Of a stretch of DNA of 64,000 nucleotides, positions 16,531 to 24,526 are shown piece after piece. Position 1 is the first letter of the stretch; each line of letters opens with the position of its first letter. Origin of the DNA: Hyphomicrobiales bacterium (GTDB lineage Bacteria; Pseudomonadota; Alphaproteobacteria; Rhizobiales; Beijerinckiaceae); assembly GCA_027489955.1 (NCBI GenBank), contig JAIXYZ010000013.1, positions 620,001-684,000 of the forward strand, read 5' to 3'. The notes beneath the pieces are model-generated. The model searched no databases, was not told where the DNA came from, and worked only from the letters and a program-made list of their open reading frames with translations. The translations under genes were made by a program, and so were the position numbers.

Positions 16531-16887
16531 TCAGCGCACGACGCCGCGCTTGTCCCCGAAGCCCGGGATATCGCACCGGCACGGCGCGCCGCTCGGCGCG
16601 GCATAGAAGATGCGGCACGTGCCGCGCGAGGTCACGCAGACCCGCCCGCCGGCGCCGCGATAGGCGCCGCCGCCTCCGCGATAGCCGCGGTCATAACGGT
16701 CATAGCGGTCGTACCGGTCGTAGCGCTGCGGCGGGGGGCGGCGCGGACGCGGGTCGTAGCTCGGGCCGCGATAGCCGGGCGCATAGCCGCCGCCGGGCTG
16801 CGGATCGAAGGAATTCTGCGCCGAGGCGCCGCCGGCGGCGAGTCCCGCGCCCAGGGCGATCGTGGCGAGAAGCATCCTGAAGGTCAT
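16531..16887 (-). CDS. small secreted Tyr-Asp-Arg-repeat, Cys-rich protein
   Basis: The 118-residue protein starts with a signal peptide (MTFRMLLATIALGAGLAAGG, cleavage after ASA). It continues with a Pro/Gly/Tyr/Arg-rich low-complexity stretch containing four YDR units, and ends in a compact tail with four cysteines (VCVTSRGTC and APCRC). The cysteines could form two disulfides in the periplasm. The low-complexity part is likely disordered and positively charged. No function is recognised. Confidence 0.7.
   Translation of the reverse strand: MTFRMLLATIALGAGLAAGGASAQNSFDPQPGGGYAPGYRGPSYDPRPRRPPPQRYDRYDRYDRYDRGYRGGGGAYRGAGGRVCVTSRGTCRIFYAAPSGAPCRCDIPGFGDKRGVVR
16690..16725 (-). repeat. four 9-nt coding repeats (Tyr-Asp-Arg)
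   Basis: Four consecutive 9-nt units read Tyr-Asp-Arg on the minus strand. Codons differ between units (TAC and TAT; CGC, CGG and CGT), so the repeat is better conserved in protein than in DNA. Confidence 0.8.
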
Positions 16888-17006
16888 CGATGGGTCCTTT
16901 CCTGCGGGATTGCCCCGCACGCGGCCTTGTGTAGCCTGTCCTTGATGAATGGAAGCGGAACGGAGAAGGTTCCGCCTCGCGCGTCGCTTTCAGCCGGAGC
17001 CCCGAC

Positions 17007-17537
17007 TTGACCCCTGTGCCCATCGGCGTCGTCACCGTGTCCGACCGCGCGAGCCGCGGCGAATACGAGGACAGGGGAGGGCCGGGCATCGAGGCGGCCC
17101 TGGCCGAGCTTCTGGCGTCGCCATGGCGCGCCGAGCGCCGCCTCGTACCGGACGACCTCGACGTCATCGCCGCCGCGCTGAAGGACCTCGCCGATACCGT
17201 GCGCTGCCCCCTCATCCTGACCACCGGCGGCACCGGGCCCGCTCCGCGCGACGTGACGCCCGAGGCGACAGCGCTGGTCTGCGAGCGCCTGCTGGACGGC
17301 TTCGGCGAGGAGATGCGGCGCGCGAGCCTGCGTGAGGTGCCGACCGCGATCCTGTCCCGGCAGATCGCGGGAACGCGCGGGCAGTCCCTGATCATCAACC
17401 TGCCGGGCAAGCCGGCGGCGATCCGCACCTGTCTCGATGCCGTGTTCGCCGCCGTGCCCTATTGCATCGACCTGATGGGCGGGCCGCGCCTGGAGACCGA
17501 CCCCGCCCATTGCGTGGCGTTCCGCCCCCGCGCCTGA
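17007..17537 (+). CDS. mog: molybdopterin adenylyltransferase (Mog/MogA)
   Basis: The 176-residue cytosolic enzyme adenylylates molybdopterin before molybdenum insertion in cofactor synthesis. It has the MoaB/Mog fold marks IGVVTVSDRASRG, the loop TTGGTGPAPRDVTPEAT and LPGKPAAI. The start is TTG at 17007, with GGAG about 9 nt upstream; it begins the conserved strand directly. It abuts the GlcG-like gene, whose stop lies immediately after its own on the opposite strand. No other Mo-cofactor genes are in the window. Confidence 0.92.
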   Translation: MTPVPIGVVTVSDRASRGEYEDRGGPGIEAALAELLASPWRAERRLVPDDLDVIAAALKDLADTVRCPLILTTGGTGPAPRDVTPEATALVCERLLDGFGEEMRRASLREVPTAILSRQIAGTRGQSLIINLPGKPAAIRTCLDAVFAAVPYCIDLMGGPRLETDPAHCVAFRPRA

Positions 17538-17966
17538 TCAGGCGCCGGGATCGGCCTTGAGGCCGGCGGCCTCGATTCCCGCGATGGCGGCGGCCTCGTC
17601 ATTGTCGGACGTATCGCCCGAAATCCCGACCGCTCCGACGATGGTGCCCTTGGCATCGCGGATCAGGACGCCGCCCGGAACGGGGATCAGCGCCCCGATC
17701 GCATTGTTGGCCGCCGCCACGAAATGGGGCCGCTCCAGCGCCATCTTGCAGATCGAGCGCGACCCGACGCCGAGCGCAACGGCTCCATGGGCCTTGCCGA
17801 GCGCGATCTCGCCGCGCTTCAGGCTCGTGCCGTCCTCGGCGAGGAACGCCTTCAGCGAGCCGCGCCCATCGAGCACGGCGATGGCGAGCGGCTTGAAGTC
17901 CTTGTCGCGGGCATGGCGGGCGGCGACCGCCGCGATCTTCTGTGCGGCCTTGAGCTTCAGCAGCAT
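17538..17966 (-). CDS. GlcG/HbpS family heme-binding-like protein
   Basis: The 142-residue protein is a single GlcG/HbpS (DUF336) domain, recognised from IAVLDGRGSLKAF, the central KAHGAVALGVGSR and the C-terminal GGVLIRDAKGTIVGAVGISG. Family members bind heme or degradation products, and their role is poorly defined. It starts 17 nt downstream of puuD on the same strand, so they are probably co-transcribed. PuuD ends in a cytochrome c domain, so a heme link is tempting, but that is inference. Confidence 0.87.
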   Translation of the reverse strand: MLLKLKAAQKIAAVAARHARDKDFKPLAIAVLDGRGSLKAFLAEDGTSLKRGEIALGKAHGAVALGVGSRSICKMALERPHFVAAANNAIGALIPVPGGVLIRDAKGTIVGAVGISGDTSDNDEAAAIAGIEAAGLKADPGA

Positions 17967-17983
17967 GGGATGTCCTCTGTTCG

Positions 17984-19207
17984 TCAGTGTTCCGGGCGGA
18001 TGTCGCGGGCCGCCAGCCATAGCGCGATGCGGCGGCGTTCCTCGAGGCTCATCTCGGTGATGTTGCCGGGCGGCATGGCATGGGTCAGCACCGCGTGGTT
18101 GCGGATCGCCGGCGCCTGGCGCTCGATGTCCCCGGCCGTCTCCAGCACCACGCCCTTCGGCGCGGTCCCGATCCCCTCCCAGCCCGGCTGCCGGGCGTGG
18201 CACATGGCGCAGCGCGCGCGCAGCAGGCCCAGCGCCTCCTCGCGATGGCCGGCGAGCGTCGTCAACTCGGCCGCCCGCGGCGCCGCCATGGCGCGCGAGG
18301 GCGCGCCGTCCAGCGAGAGGGCCGCGGCGATGGCCAGGGCCAGCGCGGCCGCTGCCCAGGTCCACCACGGCGTCGGCCGGTGGGCGTGCCGCTGGTTGAA
18401 GAAATGGCGGATCAGCGCTCCCGCCACCACCACCAGCCCGGCGATCAGCCAGTTCCAGCGCGACTGGTACGCCAGCGGGTAATGGTTGGAGAGCATCAGG
18501 AAGACGACCGGGAGGGTCAAGTAATTGTTGTGGAGCGAGCGCTGCTTGGCCTGCGCCCCCAGCCGCGGATCCGGGGTGCCGCCCGCAAGCAGCGTCGCCA
18601 CCACCTTCTTCTGGTTGGGGATGATGACGACGAAGACGCTCCCCGACATCCAGGTCGCGATCATCGCGCCCGTGTGCAGCATCGCGCCGCGCCCGCCGAA
18701 GACCTGCCCGAATGCCCAGGCCGCCCCCATGATGACGACGAGGCCGACCCCCAGGAGCGCCGTATCGCTGCGGCCGAGCGGCGAGCGGCACAGCCCCTCG
18801 TAGACGAGCCAGAAGAAGGCGAGGCCGCCGATGCCGAACGCGGCCGCCTGCCACCCGGTGAGGGGGCGGACCTGCGGATCGACGAGATAGAGCTCATGGC
18901 CGAGATAATAGACCCATACCAGCAGGAAGAAGCCCGACAGCCAGGTGGCGTAGCTCTCCCACTTGAACCAGGTGAGCTCGGCCGGCATTTCCGGCGGCGC
19001 CACCAGGTATTTGCGCATGTTGTAGAAGCCGCCGCCATGGACCTGCCAGGCTTCGCCGCCGGCCCCGGGCGGCAGCGTCGGCGCCTTCCGAAGGCTCAGG
19101 TCGAGGTGGATGAAGTAGAAGGACGACCCGATCCACGCGATCGCCGTGATCACGTGCAGCCAGCGCAGGCCGAAGCTGATCCATTCAGACAGGAAAGGGT
19201 CGATCAT
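17984..19207 (-). CDS. puuD: membrane-bound urate oxidase PuuD with C-terminal cytochrome c domain
   Basis: The 407-residue protein has an eight-or-so-helix membrane domain (about 1-300; start DPFLSEWISFGLRWLHVITA). A C-terminal c-type cytochrome domain follows, with heme motif CAMCH at 333-337 and a probable axial Met in THAMPP. PuuD enzymes hydroxylate urate to 5-hydroxyisourate and pass electrons through the cytochrome to the respiratory chain, unlike cofactor-free uricase. It is paired with the GlcG-like gene downstream. The remaining purine-degradation genes are not in this window. Confidence 0.9.
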   Translation of the reverse strand: MIDPFLSEWISFGLRWLHVITAIAWIGSSFYFIHLDLSLRKAPTLPPGAGGEAWQVHGGGFYNMRKYLVAPPEMPAELTWFKWESYATWLSGFFLLVWVYYLGHELYLVDPQVRPLTGWQAAAFGIGGLAFFWLVYEGLCRSPLGRSDTALLGVGLVVIMGAAWAFGQVFGGRGAMLHTGAMIATWMSGSVFVVIIPNQKKVVATLLAGGTPDPRLGAQAKQRSLHNNYLTLPVVFLMLSNHYPLAYQSRWNWLIAGLVVVAGALIRHFFNQRHAHRPTPWWTWAAAALALAIAAALSLDGAPSRAMAAPRAAELTTLAGHREEALGLLRARCAMCHARQPGWEGIGTAPKGVVLETAGDIERQAPAIRNHAVLTHAMPPGNITEMSLEERRRIALWLAARDIRPEH

Positions 19208-19318
19208 GGGGCGGGACAGCGCGAGCCGGAGCGGGACGATGGCGTTGAGCCTAGTGCGCCGCCGCCCGCTTAGGAAGCCGCGCCCGGGACCGGACCGGAT
19301 GGGTGCTTTGCCGCCTGC

Positions 19319-19921
19319 CTAGAAGGTCGTGCGCTGGCGCATAGCCGCCGAAAGCGTGCCTTCGTCGAGATAATCCAGCTCGCCGCCGACGGGTACGCCA
19401 TGGGCGAGGCGCGTGACCTTGACCGGCAGGCCGGCGAGCGCGTCGGTGAGGTAATGGGCCGTGGTCTGGCCGTCGACCGTGGCGTTGAGCGCCAGGATCA
19501 CCTCCCGCATGTCCGGCGCCGAGGCGCGCTCGACGAGGCGCGGGATCGCCAGGTCTTCGGGGCGGATGCCGTCGAGGGCCGACAGGACGCCGCCCAGCAC
19601 GTGGTACCGGCCCGGAACGGCGCCGGCGCGCTCCAGGGCCCAGAGGTCCGACACGTCCTCCACGACCACGATGATGGAGGGATCGCGCCTGGCGTCGCGG
19701 CAGATCGTGCACGGATCGGTCGTGTCCACATTGCCGCAGCACGAGCACGACACGACGCGCTCGTTCGCCACGGCGAGCGCATCCGCCAGCGGACCCATGA
19801 GCTGATCGCGCCTCTTGATGAGGTGCAGCGCCGCGCGCCGCGCCGAACGCGGCCCCAGGCCCGGCAGGCGGGCGAGGAGCTGGATCAGGCGCTGGATCTC
19901 GGGACCGGCGGGATCGGCCAT
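19319..19921 (-). CDS. recR: recombination mediator RecR
   Basis: The 200-residue protein has an N-terminal helix-hairpin-helix ([19 protein letters not shown]), a C4 zinc finger formed by Cys59, Cys62, Cys71 and Cys74, and a Toprim domain. RecR works with RecF and RecO to load RecA on gapped DNA. It is last in the dnaX-ybaB-recR operon, a widely conserved order, and starts 69 nt after ybaB. The length is typical. Confidence 0.97.
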   Translation of the reverse strand: MADPAGPEIQRLIQLLARLPGLGPRSARRAALHLIKRRDQLMGPLADALAVANERVVSCSCCGNVDTTDPCTICRDARRDPSIIVVVEDVSDLWALERAGAVPGRYHVLGGVLSALDGIRPEDLAIPRLVERASAPDMREVILALNATVDGQTTAHYLTDALAGLPVKVTRLAHGVPVGGELDYLDEGTLSAAMRQRTTF

Positions 19922-19989
19922 GAGGGGATCTCGGTTTGCGGCGGAGAGGGGGCGATCGGGTCGGGCGCGCTCTTCTGCCGGCTACGGCC

Positions 19990-20313
19990 CTAGAACGGCA
20001 GCTTCATGCCGGGCGGCAGGGGCAGCCCCTTGGTCAGTTCGGCGGTGCGTTCCTGGAGAAGGCGCTCGGCGCGGCCGCGGGCGTCGTTCAGCGCGGCGAC
20101 CACGAGGTCTTCCACGATCTCCTGCTCGCCCGGCACCATCAGCGAAGGGTCGATGGTGACGGACTTCACCGCGCCCTTGGCGCTCATCACGACGCGGACC
20201 ACGCCGCCGCCGGCGGCGCCCTCCACCTCGATGGCCTCCAGTTCCTCCTGCAGCGACTGCATCTTCTGCTGCATCTGCTGCGCCTGCTTCATCAGGCCCA
20301 TGATGTCGCGCAT
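19990..20313 (-). CDS. YbaB/EbfC family nucleoid-associated protein
   Basis: The 107-residue dimeric DNA-binding protein carries the family's N-terminal helix MGLMKQAQQMQQKMQSLQ and the core VRVVMSAKGAVKSVTIDPSL. Such proteins bind DNA with little sequence specificity and affect nucleoid organisation and gene expression. It lies between dnaX (30 nt upstream) and recR, the standard operon position. Confidence 0.95.
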   Translation of the reverse strand: MRDIMGLMKQAQQMQQKMQSLQEELEAIEVEGAAGGGVVRVVMSAKGAVKSVTIDPSLMVPGEQEIVEDLVVAALNDARGRAERLLQERTAELTKGLPLPPGMKLPF

Positions 20314-20343
20314 GGCGATCTCCTTGGCGTTGTCGGGTTCCGC

Positions 20344-22209
20344 TCAGTCGTCGAGCGTGAAGGGGTCTTCGTCGTCGGGTTCCGGCACCGGGGGCAGGGG
20401 CGCGGCCTCCGCCTCGGCCGGCTCTTCGGCTGCGCGCTCGCGTATGTCCACGATGCGCGCGCCGGGAAAGCGTTCGAGTGCCGCCCGCACCGCCGGGTGG
20501 TTCTCGGCGTCGCTGGCGCGCGCCGCCTCCCGTGCCTGGGCCTGCTCGCGCAGCGTGGGCTGCCCGGCCTCGGAGGAGACCGCCACCATCCAGCGCCGGC
20601 CCGTCCATTGCTGGAGCATCCGGCCGATATCGGCCGCAAGCGTGCGCGAGGCGCCGTCGGCAAGCGCGAATTCAAGCACGCCGTCCTCGAAGCGCACCAG
20701 CCTCACGTCCCGTTCCAGCGCAGCCTTCATGGCGATCTGCCGCTGTTCGCCGGCAAACGCCACGAGATCCTCGAAGCGGGCGAAGCGCAAGCCCGGTTCA
20801 GCCTCCGGGCGCGGCGAGGGCCGGGCCGAAGCCTGGATCGAGCCCTGCGGCGAAAGCTGGGCCGCCTGGCCGCCGCCCGGTCCCCCGCGCGGGGACGGAG
20901 CCGCCATGCCCTGCGCCTGCGCCCCGCCGGAGGGGGCCCCCGAGCCGGCCGGTACGGCGCTGCCGCCCACGGCGCCGGAGCCGTCGCGCAGCATGCGCAG
21001 CGCCTCGTCGGGCGTCGGCAGGTCCGCGGCATAGGCGAGGCGCACCAGCGCCATCTCGGCGGCGGGCAGCGGCTTGGCGGCGGTCTGGATCTCGGGCAGG
21101 GCGCGCGTCAGCATCTGCCACGCGCGGGACAGGACGCGGATCGACAGGGCGGCCGCGTAGTCGGCGCCGCGCAGCCGCTCGGCTTCCGACAGCGCCGGAT
21201 CGCGGGAGGCCTCCGGCACCAGCTTCAGGCGGGTCACCAGGTGGGTGAACGCGGCAAGGTCGGCGACGACCGCGGCCGGGTCCGCGCCTGCATCGTACTG
21301 GTCGCGCAGCAGACCCAGGGCGGCCGGCAGGTCCCCGCGCATCACGGCGTCGAACAGGTCGATGATCCGCGCCCGATCGGCGAGGCCGAGCATGTCGCGC
21401 ACCGCCTCGGCGGTGACCGTTCCGGCTCCATGGGCGATCGCCTGGTCGAGCATGGAGAGGCTGTCGCGGACCGAGCCCTCGGCCGCGCGGGCGATGGCGG
21501 CGAGGGCATCGTCCTCCGCGCTCACCGCTTCCGCGGCGCAGATGCGGCTAAGATGGGCCACGAGGCGCCCGGTCTCCACCCGCCGCAGGTCGAAGCGCTG
21601 GCAGCGGGACAGGATCGTCACCGGCACCTTGCGGATCTCGGTGGTCGCGAAGATGAACTTGGCGTGGGGCGGCGGTTCCTCGAGCGTCTTCAGGAACGCA
21701 TTGAAGGCGCCCGCCGACAGCATGTGGACCTCGTCCACGATGTAGACCTTGTAACGGGCCGAGACCGGCGCGTAGCGCACCGCGTCGTTGAGCTGGCGGA
21801 CGTTCTCCACGCCGTTGTTCGAGGCGGCGTCGATCTCCTGCACGTCGATGTGCCGGCCTTCCATGATCGCCTGGCAGTGCACGCCCGGAACCGGCATCGC
21901 GATGGTCGGGCGGTCCGTCCCGCCCTCGACCTTGTAGTTGAGCGCGCGGGCGAGAATGCGGGCGGTCGTCGTCTTGCCGACGCCGCGCACGCCGGTCAGC
22001 ATCCAGGCCTGGGGGATGCGGCCCGCCTCGAACCCGTTGGCGATGGTGCGCACCATCGCCTCCTGGCCGATCAGGTCGTCGAAGCTCTGGGGACGGTACT
22101 TGCGGGCCAGCACCCGGTACGCGGCGGTCGCGGGGGCCGGAGCCGGCGCAGGAGGCAGGCCCGGCAGGCCGGGCTCGTCGTGATCGATCGGGCCCGTCTC
22201 GTCGGTCAT
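20344..22209 (-). CDS. dnaX: DNA polymerase III subunits gamma and tau
   Basis: The 621-residue clamp-loader ATPase has Walker A GVRGVGKT (73-80), DEVHML as Walker B, the sensor ATTEIRKVP, a long Pro/Gly-rich linker (about 390-450) and a C-terminal tau domain. Unlike the E. coli protein it keeps only one Cys (Cys112, GVHCQAIMEGRH) of the zinc-module cysteines, so the module is probably degenerate. I see no clear slippery A-run for a programmed gamma frameshift. It follows the SRP RNA gene on the same strand by 21 nt. Confidence 0.97.
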   Translation of the reverse strand: MTDETGPIDHDEPGLPGLPPAPAPAPATAAYRVLARKYRPQSFDDLIGQEAMVRTIANGFEAGRIPQAWMLTGVRGVGKTTTARILARALNYKVEGGTDRPTIAMPVPGVHCQAIMEGRHIDVQEIDAASNNGVENVRQLNDAVRYAPVSARYKVYIVDEVHMLSAGAFNAFLKTLEEPPPHAKFIFATTEIRKVPVTILSRCQRFDLRRVETGRLVAHLSRICAAEAVSAEDDALAAIARAAEGSVRDSLSMLDQAIAHGAGTVTAEAVRDMLGLADRARIIDLFDAVMRGDLPAALGLLRDQYDAGADPAAVVADLAAFTHLVTRLKLVPEASRDPALSEAERLRGADYAAALSIRVLSRAWQMLTRALPEIQTAAKPLPAAEMALVRLAYAADLPTPDEALRMLRDGSGAVGGSAVPAGSGAPSGGAQAQGMAAPSPRGGPGGGQAAQLSPQGSIQASARPSPRPEAEPGLRFARFEDLVAFAGEQRQIAMKAALERDVRLVRFEDGVLEFALADGASRTLAADIGRMLQQWTGRRWMVAVSSEAGQPTLREQAQAREAARASDAENHPAVRAALERFPGARIVDIRERAAEEPAEAEAAPLPPVPEPDDEDPFTLDD

Positions 22210-22230
22210 CGCGCCCCGGCAGAAGATGAA

Positions 22231-22328
22231 GGTGGGAGGCTGGACAAGAACCCGCCCGGTCTCGTTAGGGCTGCTTCCTTCCGGACCTGACCCGGTTGGC
22301 GAGTGGAACGTCCCCCGCCAACCTCCCG
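22231..22328 (-). ncRNA. ffs: signal recognition particle RNA (4.5S type)
   Basis: Read on the minus strand, the segment contains the invariant SRP apical core GGTCAGGTCCGGAAGGAAGC. The two ends (CGGGAGGTTGG and CCAGCCTCCC) pair into a 10-bp closing helix. About 98 nt is the size of a small bacterial SRP RNA, which binds Ffh and targets membrane-protein ribosomes. It lies directly upstream of dnaX. The exact ends are set by the helix and could be off by a few bases. Confidence 0.93.
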
Positions 22329-22331
22329 CCC

Positions 22332-22362
22332 GCTATATCGGCGATCGGGGGAGCCGGCGCAA
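22332..22362 (-). promoter_or_regulatory. probable promoter of the SRP RNA / dnaX unit
   Basis: On the minus strand TTGCGC (22362-22357) and ATATAG (22338-22333) are 18 nt apart, just upstream of the SRP RNA 5' end. The rest of the space to the HIT gene (22363-22518) shows no other feature that I can support. Confidence 0.4.
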
Positions 22363-22518
22363 GGCCGGAAGGCGCGATGCCGCGAGGATAGCGCATGCGG
22401 TGACGCCCTCTGGCTTCGGAGCCCGTCGAGGCTGTGAAGAGCCGAAATCGATCGTCCCTGCTGACGGCGGGTCCGTTCGCGGCTATGAGCAGAGACCAGA
22501 AGAACCAGAAGCAACGCC

Positions 22519-22941
22519 ATGGCCCCGCCGTTCGATCTCGATCCGCGCCTTGCCCAGGACACCCATGTCGTGGGCGACCTGGAACTGTCCCGCGTGCTGC
22601 TGATGGACGACACGCGATTTCCCTGGATCGTGCTGGTGCCCCGGCGGGCGGGCCTCGTCGAGGTGACGGACCTCGACGAGTTCGAGATGGCCTCGCTGAT
22701 GAGCGAAATCCGCCTGACGGCCCGAACGCTCAAGACCATCGCCGGATACGACAAGCTGAATGTCGGCATCCTCGGCAATTTCGTCGCCCAGCTCCACATC
22801 CATGTGGTCGGCCGCCGCACGATCGACGACGCCTGGCCGCGGCCGGTCTGGGGAGCGGGCGGCACGCGCCGGCCTTACGACAACCGCCTGCGCGACACCC
22901 GCATCGCCCAGATCAGGAGCGAGATGAGGCTGAACGGATGA
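22519..22941 (+). CDS. HIT domain protein
   Basis: The 140-residue protein is a single histidine-triad domain. Its active-site segment reads QLHIHVVGR: two of the three histidines are present and the first is Gln, a variant common in this proteobacterial subgroup. HIT proteins hydrolyse or transfer nucleotides on alpha-phosphates. Its stop overlaps the nudC start (ATGA, 22938-22941), so both are likely translated together, and a joint role in handling nucleotide metabolites is plausible but unproven. Confidence 0.9.
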   Translation: MAPPFDLDPRLAQDTHVVGDLELSRVLLMDDTRFPWIVLVPRRAGLVEVTDLDEFEMASLMSEIRLTARTLKTIAGYDKLNVGILGNFVAQLHIHVVGRRTIDDAWPRPVWGAGGTRRPYDNRLRDTRIAQIRSEMRLNG

Positions 22942-23867
22942 GCCTGGAGCTCTCCGCGGCCCAGGGCTTTGCCGGCAATCGTCTCGACAGGAAGGGCAAC
23001 GACCGCGACGATCCCGAAAGGATCGCTGCCTGGCGCGCCTCACCCCTGGCCCGCTTCGTCCTGTTCGCCGGCGACCAGCCGCTCCTCGACCGATCGGGCA
23101 ACGAGCCGTCTGTCACCGTCCCAGCCGTGCGCGTGGACGCGGAGGGCGAGGCGACCGAAAGCGTCTTCCTCGGGGTCGACGGAGATGCGCCGGTCTTCGG
23201 CCTGCTCCTGCCCGAACGGGCCCCGGACGCCTACCAGGCGGCCGACGGGCTCGTCGTCGCGGATCTGCGCTCCCTCGCGGCCGAGGCGGTCGTATCGCCC
23301 CATGCGCTGGGCATTCTGGCGCAGGCCAAGTCGCTTCTGGGCTGGCACCGCCGCCATCGCTTCTGCGCCAATTGCGGTGCCCGGACGACGCCGAGCCCGT
23401 CCGGCTGGCGCCGCGACTGTGCCGCATGTAGCGCCCAGCACTTCCCGCGCACCGACCCGGTCGTGATCATGCTGGTCCGCCGCGGCGATGCCTGCCTTCT
23501 GGCGCGGCAGGCCCGCTTCGCCACCGGCGTCTATTCCTGCCTTGCCGGCTTCCTGGAGCCGGGGGAGACGCTGGAGGACGCCGTGCGGCGGGAGGTGGCC
23601 GAAGAGGCGGGCCTCCAGACCGGCCCGGTGTCCTACATGTGCTCACAGCCCTGGCCCTTCCCGTCCTCGCTGATGATCGGCTGCGTCGCCGATGCCGGCG
23701 AAGGGGAGATCGTGCTGGATCGCGGCGAGCTGGAGGACGGCCGCTGGTTCTCCCGCGCGGAGGTGCGCCTCATGCTGAAGGGCGCGCATCCCGACGGTCT
23801 GCGCGTGCCGCCGCCCTTGGCCATCGCCCATCACCTTCTGCAGGCTTTCGCCGCGGAGCCGGACTGA
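22938..23867 (+). CDS. nudC: NAD(H)/NAD-RNA pyrophosphatase NudC
   Basis: The 309-residue enzyme has an N-terminal domain, a zinc ribbon (FCANCG and DCAACSAQHFPR, four Cys), and a C-terminal Nudix domain with the box GFLEPGETLEDAVRREVAEE. The NADH-specific SQPWPFPSSLM sequence follows it. NudC hydrolyses NADH and removes NAD caps from RNA. The ATG overlaps the HIT stop. Its 3' end overlaps the convergent acetyltransferase gene by about 98 bp. Confidence 0.95.
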   Translation: MSLELSAAQGFAGNRLDRKGNDRDDPERIAAWRASPLARFVLFAGDQPLLDRSGNEPSVTVPAVRVDAEGEATESVFLGVDGDAPVFGLLLPERAPDAYQAADGLVVADLRSLAAEAVVSPHALGILAQAKSLLGWHRRHRFCANCGARTTPSPSGWRRDCAACSAQHFPRTDPVVIMLVRRGDACLLARQARFATGVYSCLAGFLEPGETLEDAVRREVAEEAGLQTGPVSYMCSQPWPFPSSLMIGCVADAGEGEIVLDRGELEDGRWFSRAEVRLMLKGAHPDGLRVPPPLAIAHHLLQAFAAEPD

Positions 23868-24408
23868 GCGGTTCCGGATCGTCCCAGGCGGCCAATTCGT
23901 GCAGATCGGGCCAGATGACGGCCACGGACGGCACCGCCATGCCGCCGAAGCTGCGGATCGCCGAGCCGACAACGCGGCCGCCGAGCGTCCGGTAGAAGGC
24001 GATGGCGGCCAGGTTGTCCCGCGAGACCCAAAGGCCCGCGGAGCGCAGTCCGTGGTCCAGCATGGCGCGGGCCATCGCGCCCATGAGCCGTGTGCCGACG
24101 CCCCTGAGCTGCTCCCGCTTCAACACGTAGAGGGCCTCGATCTCGCCTTCCATGCCCAGCGCACTGTCCCAGGCCAGGCCGCACGATCCGAACGCGACGA
24201 CCTGCCCGCGCCGCTCCGCCACGACCACGTCCCGGAAGCCGGGATGGTCCGTCATGGCGCCGCGCCACGTCGCCTCGCGATCGCGCACGGTGAGGGAGGC
24301 AAGCATCCGGTCGGGCAGCGTGCCGCGATAGGTTTCCCGCCACGAGGCCACGTGGATTCTCGCGATGGCTGGGATATCGGACGGGTGTGCGCGGCGGATT
24401 GTCGTCAT
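23770..24408 (-). CDS. GNAT family N-acetyltransferase
   Basis: The 212-residue protein has a GNAT fold: TTIRRAHPSDIPAIARIHVASWRETY at the start (here quoted only as landmark segments TTIRRAHPSD and SWRETYRG), EIEALYVLKREQLRGVGTRLM for acetyl-CoA binding, and IAFYRTLGG near the end. The acceptor substrate is unknown. The start at 24408 begins the conserved domain. The last 35 or so residues are low-complexity and overlap nudC, so the tail may be dispensable. Confidence 0.85.
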   Translation of the reverse strand: MTTIRRAHPSDIPAIARIHVASWRETYRGTLPDRMLASLTVRDREATWRGAMTDHPGFRDVVVAERRGQVVAFGSCGLAWDSALGMEGEIEALYVLKREQLRGVGTRLMGAMARAMLDHGLRSAGLWVSRDNLAAIAFYRTLGGRVVGSAIRSFGGMAVPSVAVIWPDLHELAAWDDPEPLSPAPRRKPAEGDGRWPRAAARADRRDARPSA

Positions 24409-24526
24409 CTCTGGCTCCCATCGTTCGGCGATGGCGCCAAGCTCGCCGTGAATCGGGGCCACAAGACGACGGGAACCCCGCAACAAAGAGGCCATGCGGG
24501 GGCTTTTATCGAGGCGGTTGCGCCGC

